Positions 33,706 to 43,530 of a stretch of DNA of 64,000 nucleotides are shown here, piece after piece (positions within the stretch are counted from its first letter, which is position 1; the number at the start of each line of letters is the position of its first letter). The stretch is from Megascapheus bottae. Its lineage: Eukaryota; Chordata; Mammalia; Rodentia; Geomyidae. Under the pieces are notes generated by a model. The model searched no databases and was not told the origin of the DNA. It worked only from the letters and a program-made list of their open reading frames with translations. The stretch spans positions 4,751,001-4,815,000 of the forward strand of contig JANJXV010000014.1 in NCBI GenBank assembly GCA_024803745.1, in the 5' to 3' direction. The translations under genes were made by a program, and so were the position numbers.

Positions 33706-33912
33706 AGAGGGCTAGGAATGTGGCTTCGTGGTGGAATGCTTGCCTAGCATGTATGAAGCCCTGTGTTCAATTCTTCAATACCACATAAACACAAAACAAA
33801 ACAAAACACAAGTGGTGCTGTGGCTCAAGAGGTTAGAATGCTAGCCTTGAGCAAGTTCAAGGACATGTCTAGGCCCTGATTTCAAGTGTTGGGACTGGCA
33901 AAAAAAAAAAAA
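33706..33912 (+). mobile_element. IDL-Geo SINE, older type
   Basis: Differs from the young type at shared positions: 'ggctaggaatgtggc', 'gaagccctgtgttcaattct', 'ggtgctgtggctcaagaggt', 'gccttgagcaagttcaagga'. The linker is ACAAA-rich. Ends with 13 A. Confidence 0.9.
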
Positions 33913-33939
33913 TGGGCCTAAGATTGGGCTGATGGCCTG

Positions 33940-34600
33940 ATGTAACTGACTTTAGGAGCCTCAGATCTCCACCACCAGTCCAAGATCCCTCAATCTTTAG
34001 TCATTCCTAGCCGACCTATATGCTGGGAGCCCTGAAACCAGAGCTTCTCCTTGACACCAGAAAATCTCCCAGAATGAATCCATTTTATCAAATCTTCCTT
34101 CTCCTTTCCTTTGAAGTATGGTTGAAAGAGTCAATCAGTTAGAATCCAGGGCTCCTGGATAACATCTTGGCCCAACAAACTGAAACCATATGCAAGAGAC
34201 ATTGTTTCAGACCAACTAGTCTCTCTGCCTTTGCCTAGCCCCTCTGCTTTTTATAACCTTCTTTGACCCTCCTTGACAATTTGCAGGAAGGAATGGATCA
34301 GTAATTAACCAACACATTCTGAGACCCCACTAGTAAAGCATCACCATCTAAAACATTTTAATTATAACACAAGCAACAAATGAAAGCATAGCCATGGTGT
34401 AAGAACCCTAAACAGAGAAAGAGGCAGAGACAGAAAGATAGACAGAGACAGAGAAACAGAAACAGATAGAGTCACCTGGGGAAGAGGAGAAGATGAATGA
34501 AGGAGAAGGCAGTGACTGATAACTTCTCTTCTGAATAAAGTTCTTCAAACTCACCCTGAAGTTCTGTCACTGCATTGTTAGAGCTGCAACTAACAAATGA
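33940..34600 (+). mobile_element. LTR-like block (candidate solo LTR)
   Basis: Inferred LTR layout: a TATA-like 'tttttataacc' (about 34249), a purine-rich 'agagacagaa' tract (34425-34470), an AATAAA signal (about 34534), then a short U5-like stretch. TG/CA ends and a 6-bp target duplication are not convincing. No retroviral gene is adjacent. It could be ordinary unique DNA. Confidence 0.3.
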
Positions 34601-34723
34601 TCACAAGTAACATTCCTGTACTAACTTCCTAATTCTTTTGGTGCATGAAAAAAAAATGTATCACCTTAAAGAAAATATTCATGAGGGTGGAAAAGTAGGA
34701 GTGTTTTCCAGATCTAGAGATTT

Positions 34724-34888
34724 TTTTCCATATATTTTTATTGTAATTAATAGAAGGGTTACATTATATTCACCAGATAGAAGGTGCCTTACTTCACATA
34801 CATTGATACCCTTTCTCATGTCATGGTCCCCATTTCCCTCCCCCCTCCTTTATTTTTATTTATTTATTTGTTTATTTATTATAATTTT
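34724..34888 (-). mobile_element. 5'-truncated L1 tail with A/T-rich filler
   Basis: The L1 3' UTR complement runs from the T-rich left end ('attgtaattaatagaagggt', 'acttcacatacattgatacc') to the C-rich tract at about 34850. A (TTTA)-like stretch, 34851-34888, not part of other L1 copies, follows. Exact target-site duplication agatctagagattt at 34710-34723 and 34889-34902. Confidence 0.88.
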
Positions 34889-35089
34889 AGATCTAGAGAT
34901 TTAAGATCAACAGGCTGCCACTAATTTATCTTGTCAAGAAATGTCATTCAAATAAGCCGCCACGTCTGGTTATCATCATTTCACAAAACAAAATCATTTT
35001 TAACAACCATGCCAGTGAAGAAATAATATAATTTAAAAACAAACAGCAATTAATTATAAAGTTGAACAGATGTAGCCATGTAAAAATGT

Positions 35090-35262
35090 ACTCCATTAGA
35101 TTCAAAGAGTAGATTTTAGGAATTCTTCTCACAAAAGAAAAGAAAAGAAAGGTAACTACAGGAAATGATGAATATGTTAATTTACTTGACTATGGTAATC
35201 ATTTCACTATGTATATTGAAACATCATGTTGTATGCCTTCAGTTAAAAAAATACACTACATT
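35090..35262 (+). mobile_element. L1MA-like 3' end
   Basis: 'aaggtaactacaggaaatga', 'tgactatggtaatcatttca', 'ctatgtatattgaaacatca', 'tgttgtatgccttcagtt': the old L1MA terminus. Confidence 0.6.
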
Positions 35263-36129
35263 ATTTGCCCTTTTGTCATTTCGCCTTAAATTAGGGGAAC
35301 TTTTTTGTGTGTCACTGGGGAATCATTAACCTATACAACAGCACATGGAGCCTGTCAAATGAATCCAGTGTTTCAGATTTGAGTTCATTTGAAAAAGTTT
35401 GTTTCTTATATGTTGGCTCCACTGGTCACAGTTTCATGGAATCCTAAGGGTCTGGAGTATTATGTAAAAGAGATGGGGATTTTATCTTGCTCAGATGTTA
35501 GCAAGGGCATAGCAATGGTAGGGGAGGTACACTCCCAAAACATACATTCCTCTATAAAGACACAGGTATGCCATGTTATGACTCTTCTTCAAGCTTTTCC
35601 TCCCTATCCTCTGGCAATCCCTTCTGTACTAAGTGAATACATCTCTCCTCAGGCTGTTCTCTAATGTACACTGCTTTGCTCTGATCAAAATGCAGCTCTC
35701 CTCTGTACATCAGCTTTTCAACAAAAAGGAAAAAATAAAAAGAAAAGAAAATGCAAATTTTTCTTGAGGAAGCTCCAACTTTTCTACAGTCTCTCAGGTA
35801 GTGATAATGCATTCCCTCCACCTGGCCACCTTAAAAGGAGAGGTCAATGTCTTCCTCATTCCCAGTACAATTGCCAGTCTCTGCTCTACTTTCACATTAA
35901 AGTGGATTGAAATCTACCTTCGCAGACTGCAGGAACATCCTTCTTCGCTTGCTCTTCATCTTTCTTTTAAATTCTCACAGGATCCTTCTGTCATTATCCT
36001 TCCAAATATAGCATTCTTTGGTTTGGTCTCAGATCATATTAATTCTCTTCACAATTCTCTAATTGCAGTGTCACTTGTGCATCTGTTTGCTAATAAATCT
36101 GATTTTCATCTTTGCTATTAAAAAAAATC
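35263..36129. other. Unrecognised sequence, possibly old L2
   Basis: Pyrimidine-rich on the plus strand. Frames of 91 and 106 codons (35389-35664, 35801-36121) show no recognisable domain. Confidence 0.3.
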
Positions 36130-36540
36130 TCTGCTAAGATTCAGGCTGGATTCAGTGCTTCCAAACTCTTCCTCCTCCGCAAGTAGTCTACAGGTCAATC
36201 TGTTAGATTGTCACTGAACCAAACTTATTTTCATCCCCAAACATGGGATTCTATTTCAGAAAATGGAATATCATTCAATTCTAAAACCTAAGGGACACTT
36301 AAACTCTTTTGTTTCTTTTGTCTCCCCTCTTCCCCATATCCATAAATCTCATTTTTTTTCTTGGAGATCAATTTGCTTTCTAAACATCTCTAAAAATCGG
36401 TCTTTCCCTCCTCTCCCTCTGCCTCAACTTACTCAATGCTTCTATGCAACTCACCATCATTTCCTGAATACATGAAGCTTACCATTTACGGTTTACCTCT
36501 TTGGGAGGTTTTGGGGGATTTTTTTTTCCTCCTTCTTCTC
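36130..36540 (+). mobile_element. Possible L2 fragment
   Basis: Pyrimidine-rich composition and blocks such as 'ctctgcctcaacttactcaa' and 'aaactcttttgtttcttttg' are like the L2 ORF strand. Weak. Confidence 0.3.
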
Positions 36541-36558
36541 TGTAGAATGATCTTACTC

Positions 36559-36742
36559 GGACCAGGAGTTTGGCCTACTGGTAGAGTGCTTAGACTGGGG
36601 TTAAATTCCTCAGTACCACATACATAGAAAAAAGCCGGAAGTGGTGCTGAGGCTCAAGTGGTAGAGCTTTAGCCTCTCTAGCCTTGAGAAAGCCCAAGGA
36701 CAGTGCTCAGGCCTGAGCTCAAGCCCAGGACTGGCAAAACAA
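36559..36742 (+). mobile_element. IDL-Geo SINE with inter-box deletion
   Basis: 'ggaccaggagtttggcctac' and 'tggtagagtgctta' then directly 'gactggggttaaattcctca': about 20 bp between boxes A and B are missing. Geo has a small duplication ('tagcctctctagcc'). Exact target-site duplication aatgatcttactc at 36546-36558 and 36743-36755. Confidence 0.92.
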
Positions 36743-36950
36743 AATGATCTTACTCAACTCAAAGCTGATTAACAATAGTCTCATCCCATAGCTTCCCCTA
36801 CACCAACTCTTAATCATGACAATAAGGTAAGGCCCTTCAGTACCTGGTACTGAGGTTCATCAGCCCATGTTACTTCCTCCATTTACCTTAAGGCTCTTGA
36901 GATCTTAAGAAATCCATACTCAAAGGAAATACAGGCAAGAATTCAATGTA

Positions 36951-37172
36951 GCCAGGTGCTGGTGGCTCATACCTGTGATCCTAGCTACTCAGAAGGCTGA
37001 GTATCCTAGCTACTCAGCCAGGGCTGAAAAGTTCCCATTGGATTCTAACCTCCAATTAGCCACTCAAAAAGCCTGAAGGGGAGCTGTGGCTCAAAGTGGC
37101 AGAAGAACTCAGGGACAGCACCCATACCCTGAGTTCAAGCCCCACTACTGACCCCCCGCACCCCCCCAAAAG
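36951..37172 (+). mobile_element. 7SL-Geo SINE
   Basis: 'gccaggtgctggtggctcat', 'tcctagctactcag' (twice, a local duplication), linker 'cctccaattagccactcaaa', Geo 'gggagctgtggctcaaagtg' to 'gagttcaagccccactactg', with a C/A-rich tail. Exact target-site duplication gaattcaatgta at 36939-36950 and 37173-37184. Confidence 0.92.
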
Positions 37173-37185
37173 GAATTCAATGTAT

Positions 37186-37345
37186 TAAATTAAGAAAAGT
37201 GAGGGAAGGGATGGGTTGGGAGAGATGGGTGAGAATGTGAGAATGTTGAAAGGAATGACATTGATCAAGACAAATATATTCATAGACTTCTTTCTTGAAT
37301 GACAACTCCTTTATACAATAACTTAACGATAATAAAAATGAATAA
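37186..37345 (+). mobile_element. L1 3' UTR, second tail type
   Basis: Purine-rich start, 'gaatgacattgatcaagaca', 'tgacaactcctttatacaat', 'aacttaacgataataaaaat'. The same plan as 43165-43292, different from the 'gtaacccctct' type. Confidence 0.55.
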
Positions 37346-37350
37346 TTAGT

Positions 37351-37517
37351 AGGGAGGGGGGAGAAGGAGGAGAAGGAGAAGAAAAAGGAGAAAGAGGAGG
37401 AGGAGAAGGAGGAGGAGGAGAAGGAGGAAAAGGAGAAAGAGGAGAAGGAGGAGGAGAAGAAGGAGGAAAAGGAGAAAGAGGAGGAGGAGGAGAAGGAGGA
37501 GGAGGAGGAGGAAAGAA
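37351..37517 (+). repeat. 167-nt homopurine tract
   Basis: An unbroken A/G run of GGA, GAA and GAAAA units on the plus strand. The two overlapping minus-strand frames (37177-37602, 37323-37574) are its complement and not genes. Confidence 0.95.
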
Positions 37518-39048
37518 CCCAGGCTCTCTTGGGCCTCTTATACATGCTACTCCCTTGTTTAAAACACTCCTCACTCCCCATGCTGATGTGTATACATATC
37601 ACCTACCCCACATCTACCTTTTCTTGCCTTATTCTTTCACCGACCCTAGGCCTCAACTATGTTCCTCTTCCTCTAAGAACATAGGTTTTCCTAAATGCTT
37701 CAAGTCAATATTACATTAAGAGGATTGTGTCTGTGACTTATAGCATGCTATCCTTTTCCTATTATGAGAATTTACAAGTAATTATTTACTCTACTATACA
37801 TAAAACTGTTAGGTCATGAAGACATGGATGATGTTTGATTCAACAACGCATCACTTGAGTCCAGCACTTGACTAGTTCATAGACATTCAAAATTATTTTA
37901 AAAATATTTTAAATGAATGTACTTGATAATTGTTTTACATTTCAAGTATTAACTAGTGGATGTATATGATGGGTACAAAGAGCAAATAGTACACTGGAAA
38001 TAGGATAATTCAGAGATAATTAACTTACAAAGGGATGTTCAAATATGAAGTTTAAGGGGACCACTAGTACTGAGATAGTAACTTATTTTGTTACCATCTT
38101 TAGGCCAGAAGCAATTGTCCACAGTAGAATTTGTTTTTAGTTATTCTCCTGAAGTTTTTCAAAAGACTGAATCAGATCTGCTCAGTCAGATTAACTAAAA
38201 TACTGTTCCTTAACTTACAGAAAATTGAGAATGGGCTTTACCCATATCTACTAAATATCTTCACAGAAACACCTAGAATAATGTTTGATTCAGTAACTGG
38301 GAACTATATAGTTTAGTTATGCTTATACATAAACACTGATTCTGCTACCTTGAAGGAAGTAAGCCAGGGAATACACATCCTGACCTCATTCTTCTCTCTT
38401 TATCTTACGTACTTTAGGGGCTGTCCATTAGCTGAGTCCAACCAGTATGGTCAGAGGAAGGGAAACCTTTGATGAAGTTTTTCAGGTTACTGGACTTTGT
38501 TCAAATTGCTTGGAGAATGAGGAAAGGGGCTAGAATCAAACTCTAGATCACAGTCTCAAAAACAGTATTGGCTGTGTAATATTTAGGCAAGTTGCCTAAT
38601 CAACAAAATCAGAAGTAAAGTTAGTATGAGTATTAGTGAATTAAGAAAGATTTCACAAGAGTAGCCAGCATAGATAGATAGCTACAGCCATACATACATA
38701 TATATACATACATATATCACGTAAAGTCAATGTCAACTGCTGTTATCATCAAAAGTAATTAATGTTTTAAATTTCCTAAATATATCAAACAAAAAAACAA
38801 GGCCAAATCAATTGCCTGGATGATAAAGTTTTGTTGAAAGAGAACCCGACATATGGATATTTCACTCTATAGAGATGAATCATGGCCAGAGGGATGATAT
38901 GACCAAAAAATAAATAAAAAATATAGTACTCTTTATAGATAGAGTGAAGTAATTCCTGCTTTAGAAACCAAAAGTGATCATTTGAATCAATGGAAAGATT
39001 TTTTTATAACAGCAAATGCCCTGACAATGCAGAAAAGCTGATTTTTCT
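37518..39048. other. Unrecognised sequence
   Basis: No gene or repeat family recognised, except short (ATAC/ATAT) runs at 38688-38718. Confidence 0.35.
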
Positions 39049-39115
39049 AAAAAGGTCCTCAGATTTCTGACTCCTTCGGTAGCTAGGATTACAGATTTCA
39101 GCCACTGGCACCCAG
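39049..39115 (-). mobile_element. 7SL-like SINE fragment
   Basis: 'ctgactccttcggtagctag', 'gattacagatttcagccact', 'ggcacccag': the 5' end of a 7SL-like SINE on the minus strand. Confidence 0.65.
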
Positions 39116-39135
39116 ATTTTCTAAAGAATCTTGAC

Positions 39136-39780
39136 ACCTCCTCTGTCCTGATTGTCTGCCTGGGTGGCAGGAGTAGCCATGAGCAGCAAAGTCCCACATG
39201 GAAGTTCCTGGAGAAGATGGAGCTGCAGATTGGCCTGAAGAACTGTGACTCCCCAGAAGGACAAGCATTTCTAGGCATCTTCAAGTTCTCCGTGTGCGTC
39301 CTGGAGGACCGGCAACACGGTGATGAGGCCAAGGCTGTGGATATCCCCACAAGGACATCGAGTGGCTGAAGAAGCTCAACAAACACAAGAAGCTGGCCAA
39401 GAAGCTGGCCAAGAATTACGATGCCTTTGTAGCTTCAGAGTCTCTGATCAAACAGATTCCACGAATCCTGGGCCAGGCCTGAATAAGTCTGCTCACACAC
39501 CATGAAAACATGGTGGCCGAAGTGGATGAAGTGAAGTCCACTGTTAAGTTCCAGGTGAAGAAGATGCTGTATCTGGCTGTTGCTGCTGGTCATGTGAAAA
39601 TGACAGATGATGAGCTTGTGTACAACATTCCCTTGGCTGTCAACTTCATGGTATCATTGCTCAGGAAGAATTGGCAGAAGGTCCCCCATGGTACATCAAG
39701 AGCACCAGGTGAACCCCAGCCCTGCACTAAGACTTTTAATAAATCCCAGTACTACCATCAAAAAATAAAAAATAAAAAAA
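39136..39780 (+). pseudogene. RPL10A: Processed pseudogene of 60S ribosomal protein L10a
   Basis: RPL10A (uL1 family) is a large-subunit ribosomal protein of about 217 residues. Here the ATG is at 39179 (MSSKV) and the old stop at 39728. In order I see a N-terminal stretch shortened by about 20 residues, then [13 protein letters not shown], a second loss of about ten residues, [13 protein letters not shown], and DEAKAVDIP. After a frameshift near 39343 come [16 protein letters not shown] and [14 protein letters not shown]. After a small deletion and shift near 39480 come [29 protein letters not shown] and [13 protein letters not shown]. The C-terminus is scrambled. There are no introns. A poly(A) signal lies at 39738-39743 and an A-rich tail at 39762-39780. 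A 9-bp target-site duplication (aatcttgac) lies at 39127-39135 and 39781-39789. The 5' end is pyrimidine-rich, like a TOP mRNA start. An L1-made mRNA copy, not functional; a smaller frame at 39510-39788 is only its 3' part. Confidence 0.95.
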
Positions 39781-39789
39781 AATCTTGAC

Positions 39790-40077
39790 GCCAATGAGTC
39801 CATATGAATCACTTTCTTTTATATCCTTTTAGTTCCCTTAATTTTCTTAATTTAGTTATTGATTGCCTTGATAGTTAAAGCTTTTTGCCTATGGTACAAA
39901 AATGACCAAATGTGGAAAAGGTATATTAAGTATAGCATCTACAATCTGCAATAAAAATTATTATATTATTTGCCTTTATGGAAAATAGACATTTGGATAA
40001 GTGTTGTGTTTCAAAAATACCATATCCTGTTTCTTAGCCAAGCACATTTACTTATTTGTCTATGTATTTATTTATTG
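39790..40077. other. Unrecognised AT-rich sequence
   Basis: Nothing recognised. Confidence 0.35.
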
Positions 40078-40178
40078 AGTCAGTTGTGAGCTTTGAACTC
40101 TGAGCCAGGGTTCTATCACTGAGTTCTTCAGCTCAAGGCTACTGCTACCACCTGAGCCACAGCGTCACTTCCAAGCAC
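40078..40178 (-). mobile_element. Geo monomer fragment
   Basis: 'gagctttgaactctgagcca', 'cttcagctcaaggctactgc', 'ctgagccacagcgtcacttc'. No left half. Confidence 0.7.
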
Positions 40179-40522
40179 GCTTATTTTTAAAAGCTGATAT
40201 GTATTTAGATTAGTTGGAATACATGACTGATTAAAAATAGCAGCACTATTAAGTTCTAACTTTGTTCTTTTGCCAATTTTGAAGTTCCATGAGAGAAAAA
40301 GATTTAACAATTACAGTAACTAGATAAAACCAGTGGTGATGTATGTTTTTCCGCTTTGTCTTATTGAATTTATCAAATCTGTAAGCAGATTCCAAATCAG
40401 GTTCAGAAGAACATTTATACTTCACATAGTTTTCTATAATATTTGATATATTAGCTCACTGTATACATTCACTTGTTTTCAATGGAACTGAGCTTAATAA
40501 CATAAGGCCTAATTTATTTAGA
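40179..40522. other. Unrecognised AT-rich sequence
   Basis: Nothing recognised. Confidence 0.35.
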
Positions 40523-40750
40523 TATCAAAGCTCATACCTATAATCCTAGCTACTCAAGAGGTAAAGTTCTGAGGATTAAGTTCAAAGCCAGCTTAGCTAG
40601 GAAAGTCTGCGAGACTCTATTTCCATTTAACCATAACAACAAAATGCTGGACTGAAAGTGTGTCTCAAGTGGTAGAGCACTATCCATGAGCAGAAGGAAT
40701 TGGGCAATAATGGAAGACTCTGAGTTCAAGCCCTGGTATCAGAATGCACA
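40523..40750 (+). mobile_element. 7SL-Geo SINE
   Basis: 'ctcatacctataatcctagc', 'tactcaagaggtaaagttct', 'ttccatttaaccataacaac', 'agtgtgtctcaagtggtaga', 'ctgagttcaagccctggtat'. Confidence 0.85.
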
Positions 40751-40816
40751 CATTTAAAAATTTTAAAAAAGGGTAGTTACCAGTATAAACCTTGATAGTT
40801 TAAGCTTACCAAGATT

Positions 40817-41016
40817 TTTTTCATATATTTTTTATTGTAATTAATAGAAGGGTTACATTATATTCACCAAATAGAAGGTTCATTACTTCACATACATTGA
40901 TACCCTTTCTCATGCCATGGTCCCCATTTTCCTCCCTCCCCCTCCCCCGCTCATGTTGTTTTTCCCCCTTCCCTATCCAATTTCAAATAACCCATCAAGC
41001 ATATATACAATATACC
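40817..41016 (-). mobile_element. 5'-truncated L1 3' UTR
   Basis: Complement of the L1 tail: 'attgtaattaatagaagggt', 'cattacttcacatacattga', C-rich tract 40934-40950. Target-site duplication taccaagattt at about 40807-40817 and 41014-41024. Confidence 0.82.
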
Positions 41017-41043
41017 AAGATTTATTTTTAATGTTATTTTCTT

Positions 41044-41046
<3 letters not shown>

Positions 41047-41078
<32 letters not shown>

Positions 41079-41297
41079 CATGGGGCTTGAACCCAGGGCC
41101 CAGGCACTGTCACTGAGCTCTTTAGCTCAAGGTGAATGCCCTACCACTTTGAGCCACAGCACCACTTTGGGTTTTCTGGTGGTTAATTGGAGATCAGAGT
41201 CTCACAGGGACTTTGCTGCCCCAGTTGGCTTTGAACTGTGATCCTCAAATAGCCTGCTATGTAACTAAGATTACAGATGTGAGCCACCAGCACCCAG
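41047..41297 (-). mobile_element. 7SL-Geo SINE with (CA)n tail
   Basis: On the minus strand the 7SL half (about 41181-41297) precedes Geo (41076-41180) and ends in a (CA)n tail (plus-strand GT run 41047-41074) instead of poly(A). Short target duplication tttcttcaa at 41038-41046 and 41298-41306. Confidence 0.85.
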
Positions 41298-41339
41298 TTT
41301 CTTCAATAGCTTTAATTTTTAGGAAAACACTGTTTGTTT

Positions 41340-41775
41340 TATTTATTTATCTATTTGAACTGGTACTGGATCTTGAACTCAAGGCCTTCTGCTATTGTGT
41401 GGCTTGTTTGCTCACGAGTGATATTCAATCACTTGACCATACTTCCACTTTCAGCTTTTTTTTCTTGCCAGTCTTGGGACTCGAACTCAGGGCCTGAGCA
41501 CTTTCCTTAGGCTTTCTTAAGGCTAGAGCTCTACCACTTGAGCCACAGCACTTCCGGCTTTTTCTATGGATGTAGTGCCAAGGAATCGAATCCAGGTCTT
41601 CATGCATGCTAGGCAAGCACTCCACCACCAGGCCAAACTCTCAGTCCCCACTTTCAGCGCTTAGCTGGTTAATCAGAGATACGGCTCTCACAGATGTTTT
41701 TGCTCAGGCTGTCTTTCAACTGAAATCCTCAGATCTCAGTAACTAGAATTATGGGAGGAGGTCACCAGTGCTCAG
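41340..41775 (-). mobile_element. 7SL-Geo SINE, split by an IDL-Geo insertion
   Basis: Geo half at 41360-41455 ('gtactggatcttgaactcaa', 'caatcacttgaccatacttc') and 7SL half at 41659-41775 ('gctggttaatcagagatacg', 'gctgtctttcaactgaaatc', 'aggtcaccagtgctcaga'). The break is again at the linker. Confidence 0.82.
41456..41647 (-). mobile_element. IDL-Geo SINE nested in a 7SL-Geo SINE
   Basis: 'cttgccagtcttgggactcg', 'gagctctaccacttgagcca', 'gcatgctaggcaagcactcc'. Exact target-site duplication ccactttcagc at 41445-41455 and 41648-41658. Same orientation as the host. Confidence 0.93.
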
Positions 41776-41796
41776 ATAATATTATCCTTAAATAGT

Positions 41797-41862
41797 TGTA
41801 CAAAGTGGTTTCAATTCACTATGTCAATTTATGTATACAATGCATATATACAATGTATCTTT
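41797..41862 (-). mobile_element. L1 3'-end fragment, second tail type
   Basis: 'aaatagttgtacaaagtggt' then 'ttcaattcactatgtca', as at 6919-6998. Confidence 0.45.
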
Positions 41863-41864
41863 TT

Positions 41865-42545
41865 TAAAAATTGTTGAGGTAATGTATAGAGGGGTTAGAG
41901 TTATATTCACCAGGTAGTAGGTGCATTACTTCTCACACCCCCTTCTCATGTTTTTGTCCCCATTTTCCTCCCCCATCCCCTCCCAATGATCTTGTTTTTC
42001 CCCCTTCCCTTTCTTATTTCAAATAAACAAATAAATGTATATCTTGATCAGTGTCACTTTCTACATCATTCTCCACCAATCTTATCTAATCTAACCCCAC
42101 CTATCTCAAGTTTCTTAGTCATATATACATATATAGCATTTATACAAACATATTTATGTATTCATGTATGCATTAGTATATATGTGCTCCATATATATTT
42201 TATCTATGTATAAATGTAGGTATATGTAAGTATGTAGGAATGTGTATATATACCTTTCTGTACTTCTCTGGTGCATTGGTAGTAAAGAATTAGACAGTAG
42301 TTTTTGGTGCTTACTTTCTTGGTGTAAAGAAAGCCTAGTGTCTTTCTCCTTGTACAGATGAGGGAAACCATTAAGCCTATGTTTCTTTGGGTCTAGCTTG
42401 CTTCACTTAATATGATTTTTCCAAGTCTTTCCATTTCCTTCCAAATGGGGCGATATCATTCTTTCTGATAGCAGTATAGAGTTCCGTTGTGTATAAGGAC
42501 CACATCTTCTTGATCCAATCATCTTCAGTGAATTCTTTACATTTT
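41865..42545 (-). mobile_element. L1 3' end: ORF2 terminus plus full 3' UTR
   Basis: The right end matches the L1 ORF2 3' block in complement ('cagtatagagttccgttgtg', 'gaccacatcttcttgatcca', 'cttcacttaatatgattttt'). The left end is the lineage-typical tail complement ('gtatagaggggttagagtta', 'ggtgcattacttctcac'). This copy ties the short tails elsewhere to L1. Much TA-rich sequence lies at 42120-42250. Confidence 0.85.
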
Positions 42546-42639
42546 TTTCAGAATTTTACATGTAGTACATGTCCCATAAATATTTAGTTCAGTGTAACTT
42601 GATTATATTGTGTTCTTGTCCTTTTGGGCTATAGCTAAA

Positions 42640-42975
42640 TAGCTGAGTCCTTTTGTACTGCAGAATACAAAAACTGTGAGACTTGGAAGGAGGAGAAATT
42701 ATTTCTCACATTCCTGGAGTCTGAGAGTCCATGATCACTGGCAAGTACCGTGTCTGGAAAAGAACTTATCTCCACTAATATGATGCAGTCTTGAACACTG
42801 CATTCTTTGGAAACAAAGAAGGCTCTCCTTACATGGCAGAAGAATAGATCCAAAAGGCAAAAGGACCAATCTCATCCTTCTTTATGGTCTAATCACCGAT
42901 TATAGGTGTCACTTCAGTGTTACGATGATCAGAAATTTTCATTATCTTGACAGGACAAATAACAAAACCACATCT
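42640..42975 (-). mobile_element. Solo LTR of ERVL-MaLR type
   Basis: Antisense MaLR plan: 'actgcagaatacaaaaactg', 'gaggagaaattatttctcac', 'attcctggagtctgagagtc', 'ccttacatggcagaagaata', 'tggtctaatcaccgattata'. No internal region. Confidence 0.6.
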
Positions 42976-43164
42976 GAGTTAAATTATGGAAAGATTCTGG
43001 ATCCGCTGTCTAAAGATTATTGACCCTGAAGGTCACTTTTATAATAGCAAAGGATAGTTGATTGTTTCTTCTAATAGAAGCTCAACATCTTAATAATCTA
43101 TCAGGACTCTTTACTACAAATACTCTGCAGTGTGATCCATGAGGAATTGTTTTAAGAATCACTG

Positions 43165-43292
43165 ATGGAAAGAGTGGGTCCAAGGAGGATGAGATTGTTG
43201 AAGGAGTGACACTGGTCACGCTGCATTGTATTTGTAAACTGACTTGTTCTATATGACACCTCCCTTGTACAACTACTTAAAATATATTTTTT
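43165..43292 (+). mobile_element. L1 3' UTR, second tail type
   Basis: 'gaaagagtgggtccaaggag', 'gaaggagtgacactggtcac', 'ctgacttgttctatatgaca', 'cctcccttgtacaactactt'. Confidence 0.55.
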
Positions 43293-43297
43293 AAATT

Positions 43298-43502
43298 TTT
43301 TTGCCAGTCCTGGGCCTTGAACTCAGGGCTTGGGAACTGTCCTTGGGCTCTTGGGCTTTCTCAAGGCTAGAGCTCTACCACTCGAGCCACAGCACTATTT
43401 CTGGCTTTTTTCTATGTAAGTGGTACCGAGGAATCGAACCTGGGTCTTTGTGCATGCTAGGCAAGTATTCTACTCAAGGGGCTAGGCTAAACTCTGGCCC
43501 CA
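43298..43502 (-). mobile_element. IDL-Geo SINE
   Basis: 'tgccagtcctgggccttgaa', 'gagctctaccactcgagcca', 'gaatcgaacctgggtctttg', with small duplications ('cttgggctcttgggct'; an inserted 'caaggggctagg'). Confidence 0.9.
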
Positions 43503-43530
43503 TAAAAATAATTTTTAAAAATTAAAAAAG

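Noticed and set aside
37177..37602. 141- and 83-codon Ser- or Pro-rich frames
   Set aside because: The complement of a homopurine tract in two frames; no start context or conservation signal.
39510..39788. Functional 92-residue ribosomal protein fragment
   Set aside because: It is one open piece of the frameshifted RPL10A retrocopy, and its C-terminus is scrambled.
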